A stretch of DNA of 64,000 nucleotides from assembly GCF_001956915.1 (NCBI RefSeq), contig NZ_MLJO01000027.1, positions 1 to 64,000 of the forward strand, written 5' to 3'. The notes beneath the pieces were generated by a model. The model saw only the letters and a list, made by a program, of their open reading frames with translations, was not told where the DNA came from and ran no database searches. Each line of letters begins with the position of its first letter. The stretch's first letter is position 1. This stretch comes from Intrasporangium flavum (GTDB taxonomy: Bacteria > Actinomycetota > Actinomycetes > Actinomycetales > Dermatophilaceae). Below, in pieces: positions 8,133 through 17,106 of the stretch. The position numbers and the translations under genes are program-made.

Positions 8133-9137
8133 TCAGCCGGCCCACTCGGCCACGGCGACGTCGGACAGCAGCGCACTGACCTCCGCCGTCGTCGGCATCG
8201 CCGTCGAGCACTCGAGCCGCCCGGCCACGATCGCGCCGGCGACGCTCGCGAAGTGCACGACCCGCTCGAGGTCCCACCCGGCGAGCAGCCCGTGCACGAG
8301 CGCGCCGCCGAAGGCATCGCCGGCCCCGAGACCGTTGACGACCTGCACCGGGAACGGCGCCACGCGCACCGTCGCCTCCGGCGTCACGGCGAGGACGCCG
8401 CGCGGACCGAGCTTGACGACCGCGAGCTCGAGACCCGCGTCGAGCAGCGCCGCCGCGGCCCGCTCGGGGTCGCGCTCGCCGGTCGCGACCTCGCACTCGT
8501 CGACGTTGCCGACGGCGATGGTGACGTGCTCGAGAGCGCGCCGGACGAGCCCGGGCGCCTCCTCCGGCCGGGGCCAGAGCGTCGGCCGGTGGTCGAGGTC
8601 GAGGATCGTGAGCGGGCGACGCCCCCGTTCGCGCCAGGCCGTGAAGTGCGCCTCGCGGCTCGGCTCCTGGCTCAGGCCGGTCACCGTGGCCCAGTAGACC
8701 TCGGTCTCTCGGATCGCTTGCAGCGGAATGGATTCGGCCGTGATGAGCAGGTCGGGCGCGATGGGGTAGCGGTAGAACCAGATCGGGAAGTGGTCGGGAG
8801 GGAACACCTCGCAGAAGGTGACCGGCGTCGGTGGGCCGCCGACGACGGTCTGCACGTACGCGTCGTCGACGCCGAGCTGCAGCAGCTCACGGTGCACGTA
8901 CCGGCCGAACGCGTCGTCGGCGGTGGCGCTGACGAGCGCGCAGCGTCGTCCGTGCCGGGCCGCGGCGACGGCGACGTTGGCCGCGCTGCCCCCGAGGAAC
9001 TTCTCGAAGCTGCGCACCTCGTCGAGCGTCACGCCGTGCTGGAGCGGGTAGAGGTCGACGCCGACGCGACCGATGGCCACGAGGTCGTGACTCGCGCGGC
9101 GGGCGCCCTCGCCCCGGGCCTCGTGCGACGGTCCCAT
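8133..9137 (-). CDS. iolC: 5-dehydro-2-deoxygluconokinase-type PfkB kinase (334 aa)
   Basis: This PfkB/ribokinase-family sugar kinase shows the N-terminal IolC pattern DLYPLQHG…SFEKFLGGSAANVAVAAARHG and the C-terminal signature VVNGLGAGDAFGGALVHGLL containing the catalytic Asp. IolC phosphorylates 5-dehydro-2-deoxygluconate in myo-inositol catabolism (known). No other iol gene is in the window, so either the pathway genes are elsewhere or the substrate differs. Confidence 0.82.
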   Translation of the reverse strand: MGPSHEARGEGARRASHDLVAIGRVGVDLYPLQHGVTLDEVRSFEKFLGGSAANVAVAAARHGRRCALVSATADDAFGRYVHRELLQLGVDDAYVQTVVGGPPTPVTFCEVFPPDHFPIWFYRYPIAPDLLITAESIPLQAIRETEVYWATVTGLSQEPSREAHFTAWRERGRRPLTILDLDHRPTLWPRPEEAPGLVRRALEHVTIAVGNVDECEVATGERDPERAAAALLDAGLELAVVKLGPRGVLAVTPEATVRVAPFPVQVVNGLGAGDAFGGALVHGLLAGWDLERVVHFASVAGAIVAGRLECSTAMPTTAEVSALLSDVAVAEWAG

Positions 9138-9276
9138 GGGACCACGCTAGACGCGTCGTGGCGGCTGGGCACCCCGGTTGCCGGGTTCGTTCCGGCCGGC
9201 GGCGGTCGGGCAGCGGACGCGGTCACGGAATGGTCACGGGTCTTGACCGATGCCCCCTTCCCCCGTCATCCTCTGG

Positions 9277-9324
9277 CGTGAGAGCGCTCTCACGGTCGAG
9301 CTTCACGCACGGAGAGCGCTCCCA
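9277..9324. promoter_or_regulatory. LacI/CebR-type operators upstream of the ceb-like operon
   Basis: CGTGAGAGCGCTCTCACG (9277-9294) is a perfect 18-bp palindrome. A second, imperfect copy, GGAGAGCGCTCCC, starts at 9311. Their AGCGCT cores are 34 bp apart. The core resembles the Streptomyces CebR box (TGGGAGCGCTCCCA, known). Both lie just before the solute-binding protein gene. TTGACC at 9243-9248 is a possible -35 element. Repression by the LacI protein encoded at the operon end is inferred. Confidence 0.85.
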
Positions 9325-9359
9325 CACCCCCACTGGGCAGAGACCGAAGGAGCTCTCCG

Positions 9360-10679
9360 ATGACAGCCCGCACCACCCGTACCGGCACCCGCCTGACGCG
9401 TCCCCGGAACGTCGCGCTCGCCACCCTCACCGTCGGACTGCTGGCGCTCTCGGCGTGCAGCTCGGGCAGCGCCGACAACGGTCCCTCGACCCAGGCCGGC
9501 GCCGCCGGCGGCAAGGTCACCCTCACCCTCGCGACCTTCAACCAGTTCGGCTACGAGGACCTCATCCCCGAGTTCGAGAAGACCCACCCGAACATCACCG
9601 TCACCCACAAGAAGGCCGCAACCTCCAACGAGGCCCGCGACACCTTCTTCACCCGCCTCTCGGCCGGCAGCGGCATGGCCGACGTCGAGGCCGTCGAGGT
9701 CGACTGGCTGCCCGAGATGCTCCAGTATTCCGACAAGTTCACCGACCTCAAGAGCGCGAGCACCGACGGTCGCTGGCTCGACTGGAAGGCCAAGGCGGCC
9801 ACCGACGCCGACGGCCACCTCATCGGCTACGGCACCGACTCCGGCCCCGAGGCCATCTGCTACCGCAGCGACCTCTTCAAGAAGGCCGGCCTGCCGAGCG
9901 ACCGCGCGTCCGTCGCCAAGCTCTTCGGGAACACCTGGGAGAGCTACTTCGCCGCCGGCAAGCAGTTCGCCGCCAAGTCCAAGGTGCCCTTCTTCGACAG
10001 CATCGGCGCCACCTACCAGGGCATGGTCAACCAGGTCCAGGCCGCCTACGAGAACCCGGCCGACGACAGCATCACCGCCACCGACAACGCCGACGTCAAG
10101 AGGCTCTACGACCAGGTCGTCCAGGCCGGCATCACCGACGGCCTCTCGGCCAAGCTCCAGCAGTGGGGCGACGACTGGACCGCGTCCTTCCAGAAGGACG
10201 GCTTCGCCACCATGCTCTGCCCCGGCTGGATGGTCGGCGTCATCGAAGGCAACGCCAAGGGCGTCAAGGGCTGGGACGTCGCCAACACCTTCCCCGGCGG
10301 CGGCGGCAACTGGGGCGGCAGCTACCTCGTCGTGCCCAAGCAGAGCGCCCACCCCAAGGAGGCCCAGGAGCTCGCCGACTGGCTGACCGCCCCGGAGCAG
10401 CAGGTCAAGGCCTTCAAGAAGGTCGGAGCGTTCCCGAGCCAGCAGGCCGCGCTCACCAACCCCGAGCTCCTCGCGTTCAAGGTCGCCTCGTTCAACAACG
10501 CCCCCACCGGGCAGATCTTCGCCGAGCGCGCCAAGGCCGTGACCGTCTCGCCGTACAAGGGCACGCACTACTTCGCCATCAACGACGCCATGCAGCAGGC
10601 CCTGACCCGCGTCGAGCAGGGCACCTCGCCGCAGGAGTCGTGGGACAAGTGGGTGGCCGACGTCAAGGCCCTCGGCTGA
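9360..10679 (+). CDS. cebE: Cellobiose-type ABC importer, lipoprotein solute-binding subunit (439 aa)
   Basis: The signal peptide ends in a lipobox, LLALSAC, so the mature protein is a lipid-anchored extracellular binding protein (family 1, CUT1). GAAGGAG precedes the ATG. It is the first gene of a five-gene run with two permeases, a GH1 beta-glucosidase and a LacI regulator, and CebR-like operators lie immediately upstream. This organisation matches the cebEFG–bglC system of streptomycetes. Cellobiose or short cello-oligosaccharides are the inferred ligands; other beta-glucosides are possible. The ATPase (MsiK type) is not in the window. Confidence 0.8.
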   Translation: MTARTTRTGTRLTRPRNVALATLTVGLLALSACSSGSADNGPSTQAGAAGGKVTLTLATFNQFGYEDLIPEFEKTHPNITVTHKKAATSNEARDTFFTRLSAGSGMADVEAVEVDWLPEMLQYSDKFTDLKSASTDGRWLDWKAKAATDADGHLIGYGTDSGPEAICYRSDLFKKAGLPSDRASVAKLFGNTWESYFAAGKQFAAKSKVPFFDSIGATYQGMVNQVQAAYENPADDSITATDNADVKRLYDQVVQAGITDGLSAKLQQWGDDWTASFQKDGFATMLCPGWMVGVIEGNAKGVKGWDVANTFPGGGGNWGGSYLVVPKQSAHPKEAQELADWLTAPEQQVKAFKKVGAFPSQQAALTNPELLAFKVASFNNAPTGQIFAERAKAVTVSPYKGTHYFAINDAMQQALTRVEQGTSPQESWDKWVADVKALG

Positions 10680-10696
10680 CCGCCCCACGCTGAACC

Positions 10697-10736
10697 GTGG
10701 GCGGCCCGGCGCCACCGCCGGCACCGGGCCGCCCAC
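10697..10736 (+). other. Intercistronic hairpin after the binding-protein gene
   Basis: A 13-bp perfect stem (10697-10709 with 10724-10736) lies 17 bp past the cebE-like stop and 20 bp before the first permease start. Hairpins at this place often stabilise the upstream binding-protein mRNA or partly terminate transcription, so that the binding protein outnumbers the permeases (known in other ABC operons, inferred here). Confidence 0.6.
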
Positions 10737-10756
10737 CCCGACGAGCGGACGACCGC

Positions 10757-11752
10757 ATGAGCATCCAGTCCCCCTCCCGCACGACGAGCACGCCCGGCAC
10801 CCCGGCACCCGCGCCCGTCCACCGCTCCCCCATCGCGCCCCGGGCCGGCTGGCGCCGCCGACTGACGAAGGTCGATGAGAAAGCCTCGCCGTACGCCTAC
10901 GTCAGCCCGTTCTTCATCCTCTTCGGCGTCGTCGGCCTCTTCCCGCTGCTCTACACGGCGTACGTCTCGCTGCACAAGTGGAGCCTCATCGGTGGCCAGG
11001 GCGAGTTCGTCGGCCTCAAGAACTACACCGACGTGCTCGCCCAGCCCTACTTCTGGAACGCGCTGAAGAACACGATCAGCATCTTCCTGCTCTCCAGCGT
11101 CCCCCAGGTCATCGCCGCCCTGCTCATCGCCGCAGCGCTCGACAGCGGCCTCCGCGCCCGGACCTTCTGGCGGATGGGCGTGCTGCTGCCCTACGTCGTG
11201 GCCCCGGTCGCCGTCGCCCTCATCTTCAGCGACCTCTTCGGTGACAAGTTCGGCCTCGTCAACCACCTGCTCGGCCTCGTCGGCATCGACCCGGTCCAGT
11301 GGCACAAGGAGGTGCTGCCGAGCCACCTGGCCATCGCGACGATGGTCAACTTCCGCTGGACCGGCTACAACGCCCTGATCTTCCTCGCCGCGATGCAGGC
11401 GATCCCCCGCGACTACTACGAGGCCGCGATGATCGACGGAGCGGGACGCGTCCGCACCTTCTTCTCGATCACGATCCCGCAGCTGCGGGCGACGATCATC
11501 TTCGTCGTCATCACCTCGACGATCGGCGGCCTGCAGATCTTCGACGAGCCGCGCATGTACGACCAGTACGGCCTCGGCGGCGCCGACCGGCAGTGGCAGA
11601 CCCTGACGCTCTACCTCTACCAGCTCGGCTGGACGCAGAAGAACTTCGGCCGTGCGGCCGCGGTGGCCTGGATGCTCTTCCTCGTCGTCGTCCTCTTCGC
11701 GCTGCTCAACTTCCTCGTCACCCGCCGGATCGCCTCGAAGGGACAGCGATGA
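10757..11752 (+). CDS. cebF: Sugar ABC transporter permease, MalF/CebF type (331 aa)
   Basis: There are six predicted membrane helices, the first at VSPFFILFGVVGLFPLLY. The cytoplasmic EAA loop that contacts the ATPase reads EAAMIDGAGRVRTFFSITIP. Length fits CUT1 permeases. The ATG at 10757 follows the intercistronic hairpin, and the stop overlaps the next permease start (ATGA), indicating coupled translation and a 1:1 permease heterodimer. Confidence 0.87.
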   Translation: MSIQSPSRTTSTPGTPAPAPVHRSPIAPRAGWRRRLTKVDEKASPYAYVSPFFILFGVVGLFPLLYTAYVSLHKWSLIGGQGEFVGLKNYTDVLAQPYFWNALKNTISIFLLSSVPQVIAALLIAAALDSGLRARTFWRMGVLLPYVVAPVAVALIFSDLFGDKFGLVNHLLGLVGIDPVQWHKEVLPSHLAIATMVNFRWTGYNALIFLAAMQAIPRDYYEAAMIDGAGRVRTFFSITIPQLRATIIFVVITSTIGGLQIFDEPRMYDQYGLGGADRQWQTLTLYLYQLGWTQKNFGRAAAVAWMLFLVVVLFALLNFLVTRRIASKGQR

Positions 11753-12642
11753 GCACCGCGACGACCACCCCGACCGCCACCGCGCCCCTCCCCGGACGCG
11801 CCGGCCGCGGCACGCGCCTCGTGCGCCGCACCCAGGCCAGCCCGATGGCCTACGCCGTCCTGATCGTCGTGCTGCTCGGGTCGGCCTTCCCGCTCTGGTG
11901 GTCCTTCGTCATCGGCAGCAAGGACTCCGCGGCGATCGTCCAGGACCCCTACTCCCTCGTCCCGGGCGGGCACTTCCTGCAGAACGCGAGCACGGTCGTC
12001 ACGACGATCCCGTTCTGGAAGGCCCTCGGCAACAGCGTCCTCGTCAGCACGACGGTCGCCCTCCTCGTCGTGCTCTTCTCGGCGCTGGCGGGCTTCGCCT
12101 TCGCCAAGCTCCGCTTCCGCGGGCGAAACGGGCTGCTCGTCTTCGTCATCGCGACGATGGCGGTGCCGACGCAGCTCGGGATCGTGCCCCTCTTCATCGT
12201 CATGAGCAAGCTCGGCTGGATCGGCAGCCTGTGGGCCGTCATCCTGCCGAGCGCCGTCAGCGCCTTCGGGGTCTTCTGGATGACGCAGTACCTGCAGGAG
12301 GCCCTGCCCGACGAGCTCATCGAGGCGGCCCGCGTCGACGGCGCCTCGACGCTGCGGACCTTCTGGTCGGTCGCCCTGCCCGCCGCACGCCCCGGCGCCG
12401 CGATGCTCGGCCTGTTCACCTTCATCGCCACGTGGACGAACTTCTTCTGGCCGTTCATCATCCTCGACCCGGGCAACCCGACCCTGCCGGTCGCGCTCCA
12501 GCAGCTGCAGGCCGCCTACTTCGTCGACTACTCGCTCGTCCTGGCCGGCGTCGTGCTCATGGCCCTGCCCCTCATCGTCCTGTTCGTCTTCGCCGGAAAG
12601 CAGCTCGTGTCCGGCATCATGCAAGGAGCAGTCAAGGGATGA
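11749..12642 (+). CDS. cebG: Sugar ABC transporter permease, MalG/CebG type (297 aa)
   Basis: This is the second CUT1 permease, with six helices and the EAA loop EAARVDGASTLRTFWSVALP. It overlaps the preceding permease by 4 bases and its own stop overlaps the beta-glucosidase start by 4 bases, so importer and hydrolase are made together. Confidence 0.87.
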   Translation: MSTATTTPTATAPLPGRAGRGTRLVRRTQASPMAYAVLIVVLLGSAFPLWWSFVIGSKDSAAIVQDPYSLVPGGHFLQNASTVVTTIPFWKALGNSVLVSTTVALLVVLFSALAGFAFAKLRFRGRNGLLVFVIATMAVPTQLGIVPLFIVMSKLGWIGSLWAVILPSAVSAFGVFWMTQYLQEALPDELIEAARVDGASTLRTFWSVALPAARPGAAMLGLFTFIATWTNFFWPFIILDPGNPTLPVALQQLQAAYFVDYSLVLAGVVLMALPLIVLFVFAGKQLVSGIMQGAVKG

Positions 12643-14207
12643 ACGTCCCCACCACCACGACCACGTCCGGCCCCGCCGCCCCGCCCGCCTCCGAGGCCGT
12701 CACCGACCGCTTCGAGGTCGCCGATCTCGTTGCGCCACAGGGTCGCCCGCTGCCGACCGGCTTCGTCATCGGCGCCGCCACAGCCGCCTACCAGATCGAG
12801 GGGGCCCGCCACGCGGACGGCCGGCTCGACTCGATCTGGGACACCTTCTCGCACACGCCCGGCGCGGTCGTCGACGGCGACACCGGCGACGTCGCGTGCG
12901 ATCACTACCACCGGTTCGCTGACGACGTCGCCCTGATGCGCCGCCTCGGGCTGCAGTCCTACCGCTTCTCGACGTCGTGGTCGCGCGTCGTGCCCGACGG
13001 GCGCACCGTGAACGCCGCCGGCCTCGACTTCTACGAGCGGCTCGTCGACGAGCTGCTCGGCGCGGGCATCTCGCCGTGGCTGACGCTCTACCACTGGGAC
13101 CTCCCCCAGGCCCTCGAGGACCGCGGCGGGTGGACCGTGCGCGACACGACCGACCGGTTCGTCGAGTACGCCGGAGCCGTGCACGACCGCCTCGGCGACC
13201 GCGTCCGCACGTGGACGACGCTCAACGAGCCGTGGTGCTCGGCCTTCCTCGGCTACACCGCCGGCATGCACGCGCCGGGCCGCACGTCCGTCGCCGACGG
13301 CCTCGCCGCCGCCCACCACCTGCTCCTCGGGCACGGACGCGTCGTGCAGGAGCTGCGCGCGCGGGACGCGTCGCTCGAGCTCGGCCTGACCCTGAACTTC
13401 ACCGTCGCCGACCCGCTCGACCCGGCCGACCCCCGCGACGTCGACGCCGCCCGACGCGTCGACGGCCAGATGAACCGCATCTTCCTCGACCCGGTGTTCC
13501 GCGGCGCCTACCCGGCCGACCTGCTCGAGGACGTCCACGGGCTGGGACTGACCGACCACGTCATGGACGGCGACCTCGAGGTCATCTCGTCCCCGATCGA
13601 CGTGCTGGGCGTCAACTACTACAACGGCGAGGCCATCGCGCACTGGCAGCCCGAGGTCACCCTCGACGACAGCGTCAACGGCGGCCGCGTCACCCGCTCG
13701 CCGTTCCCGGCCGCCGACTCCTCCTTCCGCCACCCGCGCGGCCTGCCCGTCACGGCGATGGACTGGGAGATCCAGCCCGACGGCCTGACCCGGCTGCTGC
13801 ACCGGCTGCACGAGGAGTACACCGGCCCGGCCGGCGTGCCACTGCACGTCACCGAGAACGGCGCCGCCTTCGACGACGTCCCCGACGCCGACGGCTTCGT
13901 CGACGACGCCGACCGCGTCGCGTACGTGCGGTCCCACCTCGGCGCGGTGCTCGACGCCGCCGAGGCCGGCGTGCCGGTCCGCGGCTACTTCTACTGGTCG
14001 CTGCTCGACAACTTCGAATGGGCGTGGGGCTACGCCAAGCGCTTCGGTATCGTCCGAGTCGACTACGACACCCAGGAGCGCACGCCGAAGGCGAGTGCCC
14101 TCGACCTCGCCCGGGTCATCGCGACCCGGGTGCTGCCGACCGGCCACCCGTCCACCGACGCCGCCGCAGCCGGGGCCGACGAACGAGCAGGAGAGCGCGA
14201 GGCATGA
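12639..14207 (+). CDS. bglC: GH1 beta-glucosidase, cytoplasmic (522 aa)
   Basis: This retaining glycosidase hydrolyses imported cellobiose-type beta-glucosides to glucose. The acid/base glutamate is in TLNEPW (about E197) and the nucleophile in VTENGA (about E406). The GH1 N-terminal signature FVIGAATAAYQIEGA is also present. There is no signal peptide, consistent with acting on sugar brought in by the upstream importer. A Thr/Pro-rich tail of about 35 residues precedes the barrel. Length is slightly above the usual ~450-480. It is coupled by ATGA overlaps on both sides. Confidence 0.93.
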   Translation: MNVPTTTTTSGPAAPPASEAVTDRFEVADLVAPQGRPLPTGFVIGAATAAYQIEGARHADGRLDSIWDTFSHTPGAVVDGDTGDVACDHYHRFADDVALMRRLGLQSYRFSTSWSRVVPDGRTVNAAGLDFYERLVDELLGAGISPWLTLYHWDLPQALEDRGGWTVRDTTDRFVEYAGAVHDRLGDRVRTWTTLNEPWCSAFLGYTAGMHAPGRTSVADGLAAAHHLLLGHGRVVQELRARDASLELGLTLNFTVADPLDPADPRDVDAARRVDGQMNRIFLDPVFRGAYPADLLEDVHGLGLTDHVMDGDLEVISSPIDVLGVNYYNGEAIAHWQPEVTLDDSVNGGRVTRSPFPAADSSFRHPRGLPVTAMDWEIQPDGLTRLLHRLHEEYTGPAGVPLHVTENGAAFDDVPDADGFVDDADRVAYVRSHLGAVLDAAEAGVPVRGYFYWSLLDNFEWAWGYAKRFGIVRVDYDTQERTPKASALDLARVIATRVLPTGHPSTDAAAAGADERAGEREA

Positions 14208-15259
14208 TCGAGGGCACGCCGGCCACCTCGCCGACCACCGACGCGGACGCCGCACCCGGGCGCCCGACGCTCGAGGCGGTCGCGCGCGTGGCCGGCGTGT
14301 CCCGCGCGACGGTCTCGCGCGTCATCAACGGTTCACCGCGGGTCAGCCCTGACGTCCTGGCCGTCGTCGAGCAGGCGATCGCCGAGCTGAACTACGTGCC
14401 CAACCGGGCGGCCCGCTCGCTCGTGGCCCGCGCGACGATGTCGATCGCGCTCGTCGTGCCGGAGGACGCCCACCGCTTCTTCGGCGACCCGTACTTCGCC
14501 GACGTCGTCCAGGGGATCAGCGACCGGCTCGACGAGAGCGACTACGTCCTCAACCTCCAGCTGACCCACCCGAGCTCGCCGTCGGAGAAGACGCGCCGGT
14601 ACCTGCTCGGCGGCAACGTCGACGGCGCGCTCGTCGTCTCGCACCACTCGGGCGACCACTTCCTCGCCTCGCTCGGCCGCTCGCTGCCGGTGGTGTTCGG
14701 TGGCCGGCCGCTCGGCGAGCTCGCCCACCCCGGCGACTACTACGTCGACGTCGACAACCGGAGCGGGGCCCGGCACGGCGTCGAGCACCTGGTCGCGCGC
14801 GGACGCCGCGCCATCGCGACCATCACCGGACCGGCCGACATGCCGGCCTCCGTCGACCGCGAGCTCGGCTGGCGCGACGCCCTCGCCGCCGCCGGCCTGT
14901 CCGACCACCGGCTCGCCCGGGGCGACTTCACGGAGGCGGGCGGCATCCGCGCCGCCCTGGCCCTCGTCGACGAGCACCCCGAGCTCGACGCGATCTTCGT
15001 CGCCAGCGACCTCATGGCGAGCGGCGTGCTGCTGGCCCTCGAGGAGCGCGGCCTCTCGGTGCCGGGCGACGTCGCCGTGGTCGGCTTCGACGACAGCCCG
15101 TACGCGACGCGCGGCAAGGTCGGACTGACGACGGTCGCCCAGCCCGCGCAGGAGATGGGCGTCGTCATGGCCGACACGCTGCTGCGCCTGCTCGGCGGCG
15201 AGACCCCGCCGCGGGTCACGACCCTGGACACGCACCTCGTCGTCCGCGACTCCGCCTGA
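14204..15259 (+). CDS. cebR: LacI-family repressor, CebR-like (351 aa)
   Basis: The helix-turn-helix and hinge are clear: PTLEAVARVAGVSRATVSRVINGS, then LNYVPNRAARSLV. A periplasmic-binding-protein-like ligand domain follows. The gene starts in an ATGA overlap with the beta-glucosidase, so the repressor is the last gene of the operon it probably controls. In streptomycetes cebR is a separately transcribed gene beside cebE (known). Inclusion in the operon would give negative feedback. The predicted target is the pair of AGCGCT-centred palindromes at 9277-9324. Confidence 0.87.
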   Translation: MIEGTPATSPTTDADAAPGRPTLEAVARVAGVSRATVSRVINGSPRVSPDVLAVVEQAIAELNYVPNRAARSLVARATMSIALVVPEDAHRFFGDPYFADVVQGISDRLDESDYVLNLQLTHPSSPSEKTRRYLLGGNVDGALVVSHHSGDHFLASLGRSLPVVFGGRPLGELAHPGDYYVDVDNRSGARHGVEHLVARGRRAIATITGPADMPASVDRELGWRDALAAAGLSDHRLARGDFTEAGGIRAALALVDEHPELDAIFVASDLMASGVLLALEERGLSVPGDVAVVGFDDSPYATRGKVGLTTVAQPAQEMGVVMADTLLRLLGGETPPRVTTLDTHLVVRDSA

Positions 15260-15286
15260 CGCGTCCCACTCCGTCCCACCAACGAC

Positions 15287-15436
15287 AGTCGAGTGGGCAC
15301 CTTCCCGTGCCCCGTTCGACTCGAGTGGGCACTTTCCCACGCCTCTCCAGTCGAGTGGGCACTTTCCCACGCCTCTCCAGTCGAGTGGGCACTTTCCCGA
15401 GCTACGTTGAGTCGAATGGGCACTTCCTCACCCACG
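15287..15436 (+). repeat. Five tandem copies of a TCGAGTGGGCACTT-type unit
   Basis: TCGAGTGGGCAC (last copy TCGAATGGGCAC) recurs at 15289, 15321, 15351, 15381 and 15412, a period of 30-32 bp; copies two to four are nearly identical over the whole unit. It fills the gap between the LacI gene and the AbiEi-like gene. Inverted relatives lie at 17107-17190, and a looser relative (GCGAGTGGGCAC) near 3551. Confidence 0.85.
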
Positions 15437-15444
15437 AGGGCGAG

Positions 15445-16488
15445 TCAGGACGCCCGGCGATCCCGACGAATGAGGTCCCGCTGCATCGCGAGCTCCATCG
15501 TCTGGGTCGAGAAGAACCGGGGCTCGACGCGGGAGAGGTCGAGGTCGCAGCGTGGGATGCCAAGCGCGGCGGCGAAGCGCAGCACGCACGCTCGACGCGC
15601 CTCCGGCGAGCTGAGGTCTTCGTTCCATATCTCCTCGACGACAAACTCTCCCTGGTGTTCGAAACCCTTGCGTCTTTCCCCATCAGCGACGCGTTGCTCG
15701 TCGCTCCCGTGGAACGCCTCGCCTTGGTACTCGCCCACGACACCGTGCTCTTCCCAGTACAGGTCGGCCACACCGAGAAAGCGACCAGCCACATCGATCA
15801 CCGCTTGACCGAGCTCGGGCTCGGGCAGACCGCAGCGCACCAACATCAGTCGGGTGACCGTTTCGCGGGGCGATGCGGCTCCGAGCCGGATCTCAGACAG
15901 TGCCTCCAGGAGAATGACCTTGCCCCGGGGCCTCACGCGAGAGGCAAGGGCGCGATGCAGAGGGTGAATGGCGTTGAGGTCGAATGCCACCGCATCGCCA
16001 AGAACGATCAGGTCATCGAGGCCCGCCGGCTTGCCGCGCCCGACCAACTCACCGAAGTCCACCCACGTGTCGGCGGGAGCGACCACGGGGAGGCCGTGCG
16101 CGGATGTCGTGCCGCGGGCGTGCCTGACACGGTGCGCCACCACGCCGGGTCTGCGCATCCGGCGTGTGTCAAGCGGTCCGGTGACGTGAACGCGCTGGTC
16201 CTCGGCGATCGCGTAGGACAGGGGCAGCGCCAAGAGCTCCGCCGCCGTGACATGCGAGAAGACGGCGTCTGCGGGGAGGAGTGGGCGCAGAGCACGTGCC
16301 CGCTCGACGGCGGTTGTCGGCACACAGACCGATCGAACTCCCCGTGCCGGCCGGTGAAGGTCGGGACTGTCGAGTGCCCGGTCAGGGACGGCCACGCGGC
16401 GGAGCGGACCTGTGAGGAAGGCGCCGGACTCGAGCGCCGACGGCCATCCATCGCGAAGGTCAGCAACCGCAGTCGCACGAGCCGGCAC
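15445..16488 (-). CDS. AbiEi-like / DUF559-type protein of unknown function (347 aa)
   Basis: The layout fits the actinobacterial proteins annotated as AbiEi-like antitoxin domain proteins. A short N-terminal segment contains HPDLHRP-like DLHRPARGVRS. The middle reads FSHVTAAELLALPL and VVAPADTWVDFGELV. The C-terminal domain resembles DUF559/Vsr-like nucleases (ETVTRLMLVRCGLPEPE, GRFLGVADLYWEEHGVVGEYQG). No partner toxin gene is adjacent. I chose the GTG at 16488, which overlaps the end of the upstream gene by 29 bases; a GTG at 16395 is a shorter option. Base composition looks less GC-rich than its neighbours. Toxin-antitoxin function is not shown. Confidence 0.7.
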   Translation of the reverse strand: MPARATAVADLRDGWPSALESGAFLTGPLRRVAVPDRALDSPDLHRPARGVRSVCVPTTAVERARALRPLLPADAVFSHVTAAELLALPLSYAIAEDQRVHVTGPLDTRRMRRPGVVAHRVRHARGTTSAHGLPVVAPADTWVDFGELVGRGKPAGLDDLIVLGDAVAFDLNAIHPLHRALASRVRPRGKVILLEALSEIRLGAASPRETVTRLMLVRCGLPEPELGQAVIDVAGRFLGVADLYWEEHGVVGEYQGEAFHGSDEQRVADGERRKGFEHQGEFVVEEIWNEDLSSPEARRACVLRFAAALGIPRCDLDLSRVEPRFFSTQTMELAMQRDLIRRDRRAS

Positions 16489-16984
16489 CGTCGACCTCCA
16501 CCCTGGCGCTGAAGGTGCCGGGCCGCGGCTGCCGGTGCGCAGGGTAGGGGTAACCAGCCTCCCAGGGAAAGGCACCGCCGACAGACCACGTGAGCTGCAG
16601 GACCGGGACGGAGACCTCTGACGGCCGACGGTAGTGCCGGTTCGCGCCGAACACGATGTCGCCAGGGTTCGGGACCTCCTCGACGAGGTACCGCTCTTCA
16701 TGGTCCGGAAACCTCAGCTCTTCGCCGGGCACGAGATCACGGCCCTTGACGACCATGGTGTACAGGTGGTTCAGGAAGCCTGAGGCGCTCCCTTGGTCCA
16801 GACCGAAGACCAGTAGCTCCGGGTGCCCGAGCCCGAAGAGGCCGATGGTGTAGCAGAACGGCGTCGATGTGCCGTCGCCGTTGCACGGCATCACGTACTC
16901 GAGCGAGCACCCGTACCGCCGGATGTACTCACTGACGCGACGGTCCTCCTGATCGAGCCACTGGCTCACCCTGACGTCGTCCAC
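16460..16984 (-). CDS. DUF4262 domain protein (174 aa)
   Basis: The sequence reads FCYTIGLFGLGHPELLVFGL and later GDIVFGANRHY, typical of DUF4262, a small family of unknown function. The C-terminus ends in CDCGC. A GTG at 16984 preceded by GAGGAGG with good spacing is the best start. It runs into the AbiEi-like gene and both lie within the repeat-bracketed cassette. Confidence 0.82.
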   Translation of the reverse strand: MDDVRVSQWLDQEDRRVSEYIRRYGCSLEYVMPCNGDGTSTPFCYTIGLFGLGHPELLVFGLDQGSASGFLNHLYTMVVKGRDLVPGEELRFPDHEERYLVEEVPNPGDIVFGANRHYRRPSEVSVPVLQLTWSVGGAFPWEAGYPYPAHRQPRPGTFSARVEVDGAGSCDCGC

Positions 16985-17106
16985 GGGTTCCCTCCTCGTT
17001 GCGCGGGTTTGGAGGGCCAACTTTGCTGGTGAGCGGCTCTGCGCGCCGCAGCCTCGGAGCGCGCTGTGGACACCGACGCAAGGGCTCAGGCAGATGTGGA
17101 ACTACG

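Noticed and set aside
10697-10756. In-frame upstream start for the first ceb-like permease
   Set aside because: The extra residues are encoded by the intercistronic hairpin; ATG 10757 gives the normal N-terminus.
15287-15436. Tandem 30-32 bp units considered as a CRISPR array
   Set aside because: The units abut one another without unique spacers, they are not CRISPR-like palindromes, and there are no cas genes.
15445-16984. AbiEi-like and DUF4262 genes considered as a toxin–antitoxin pair
   Set aside because: No AbiEii-type nucleotidyltransferase is adjacent, and DUF4262 has no known toxin activity; kept as unknown.
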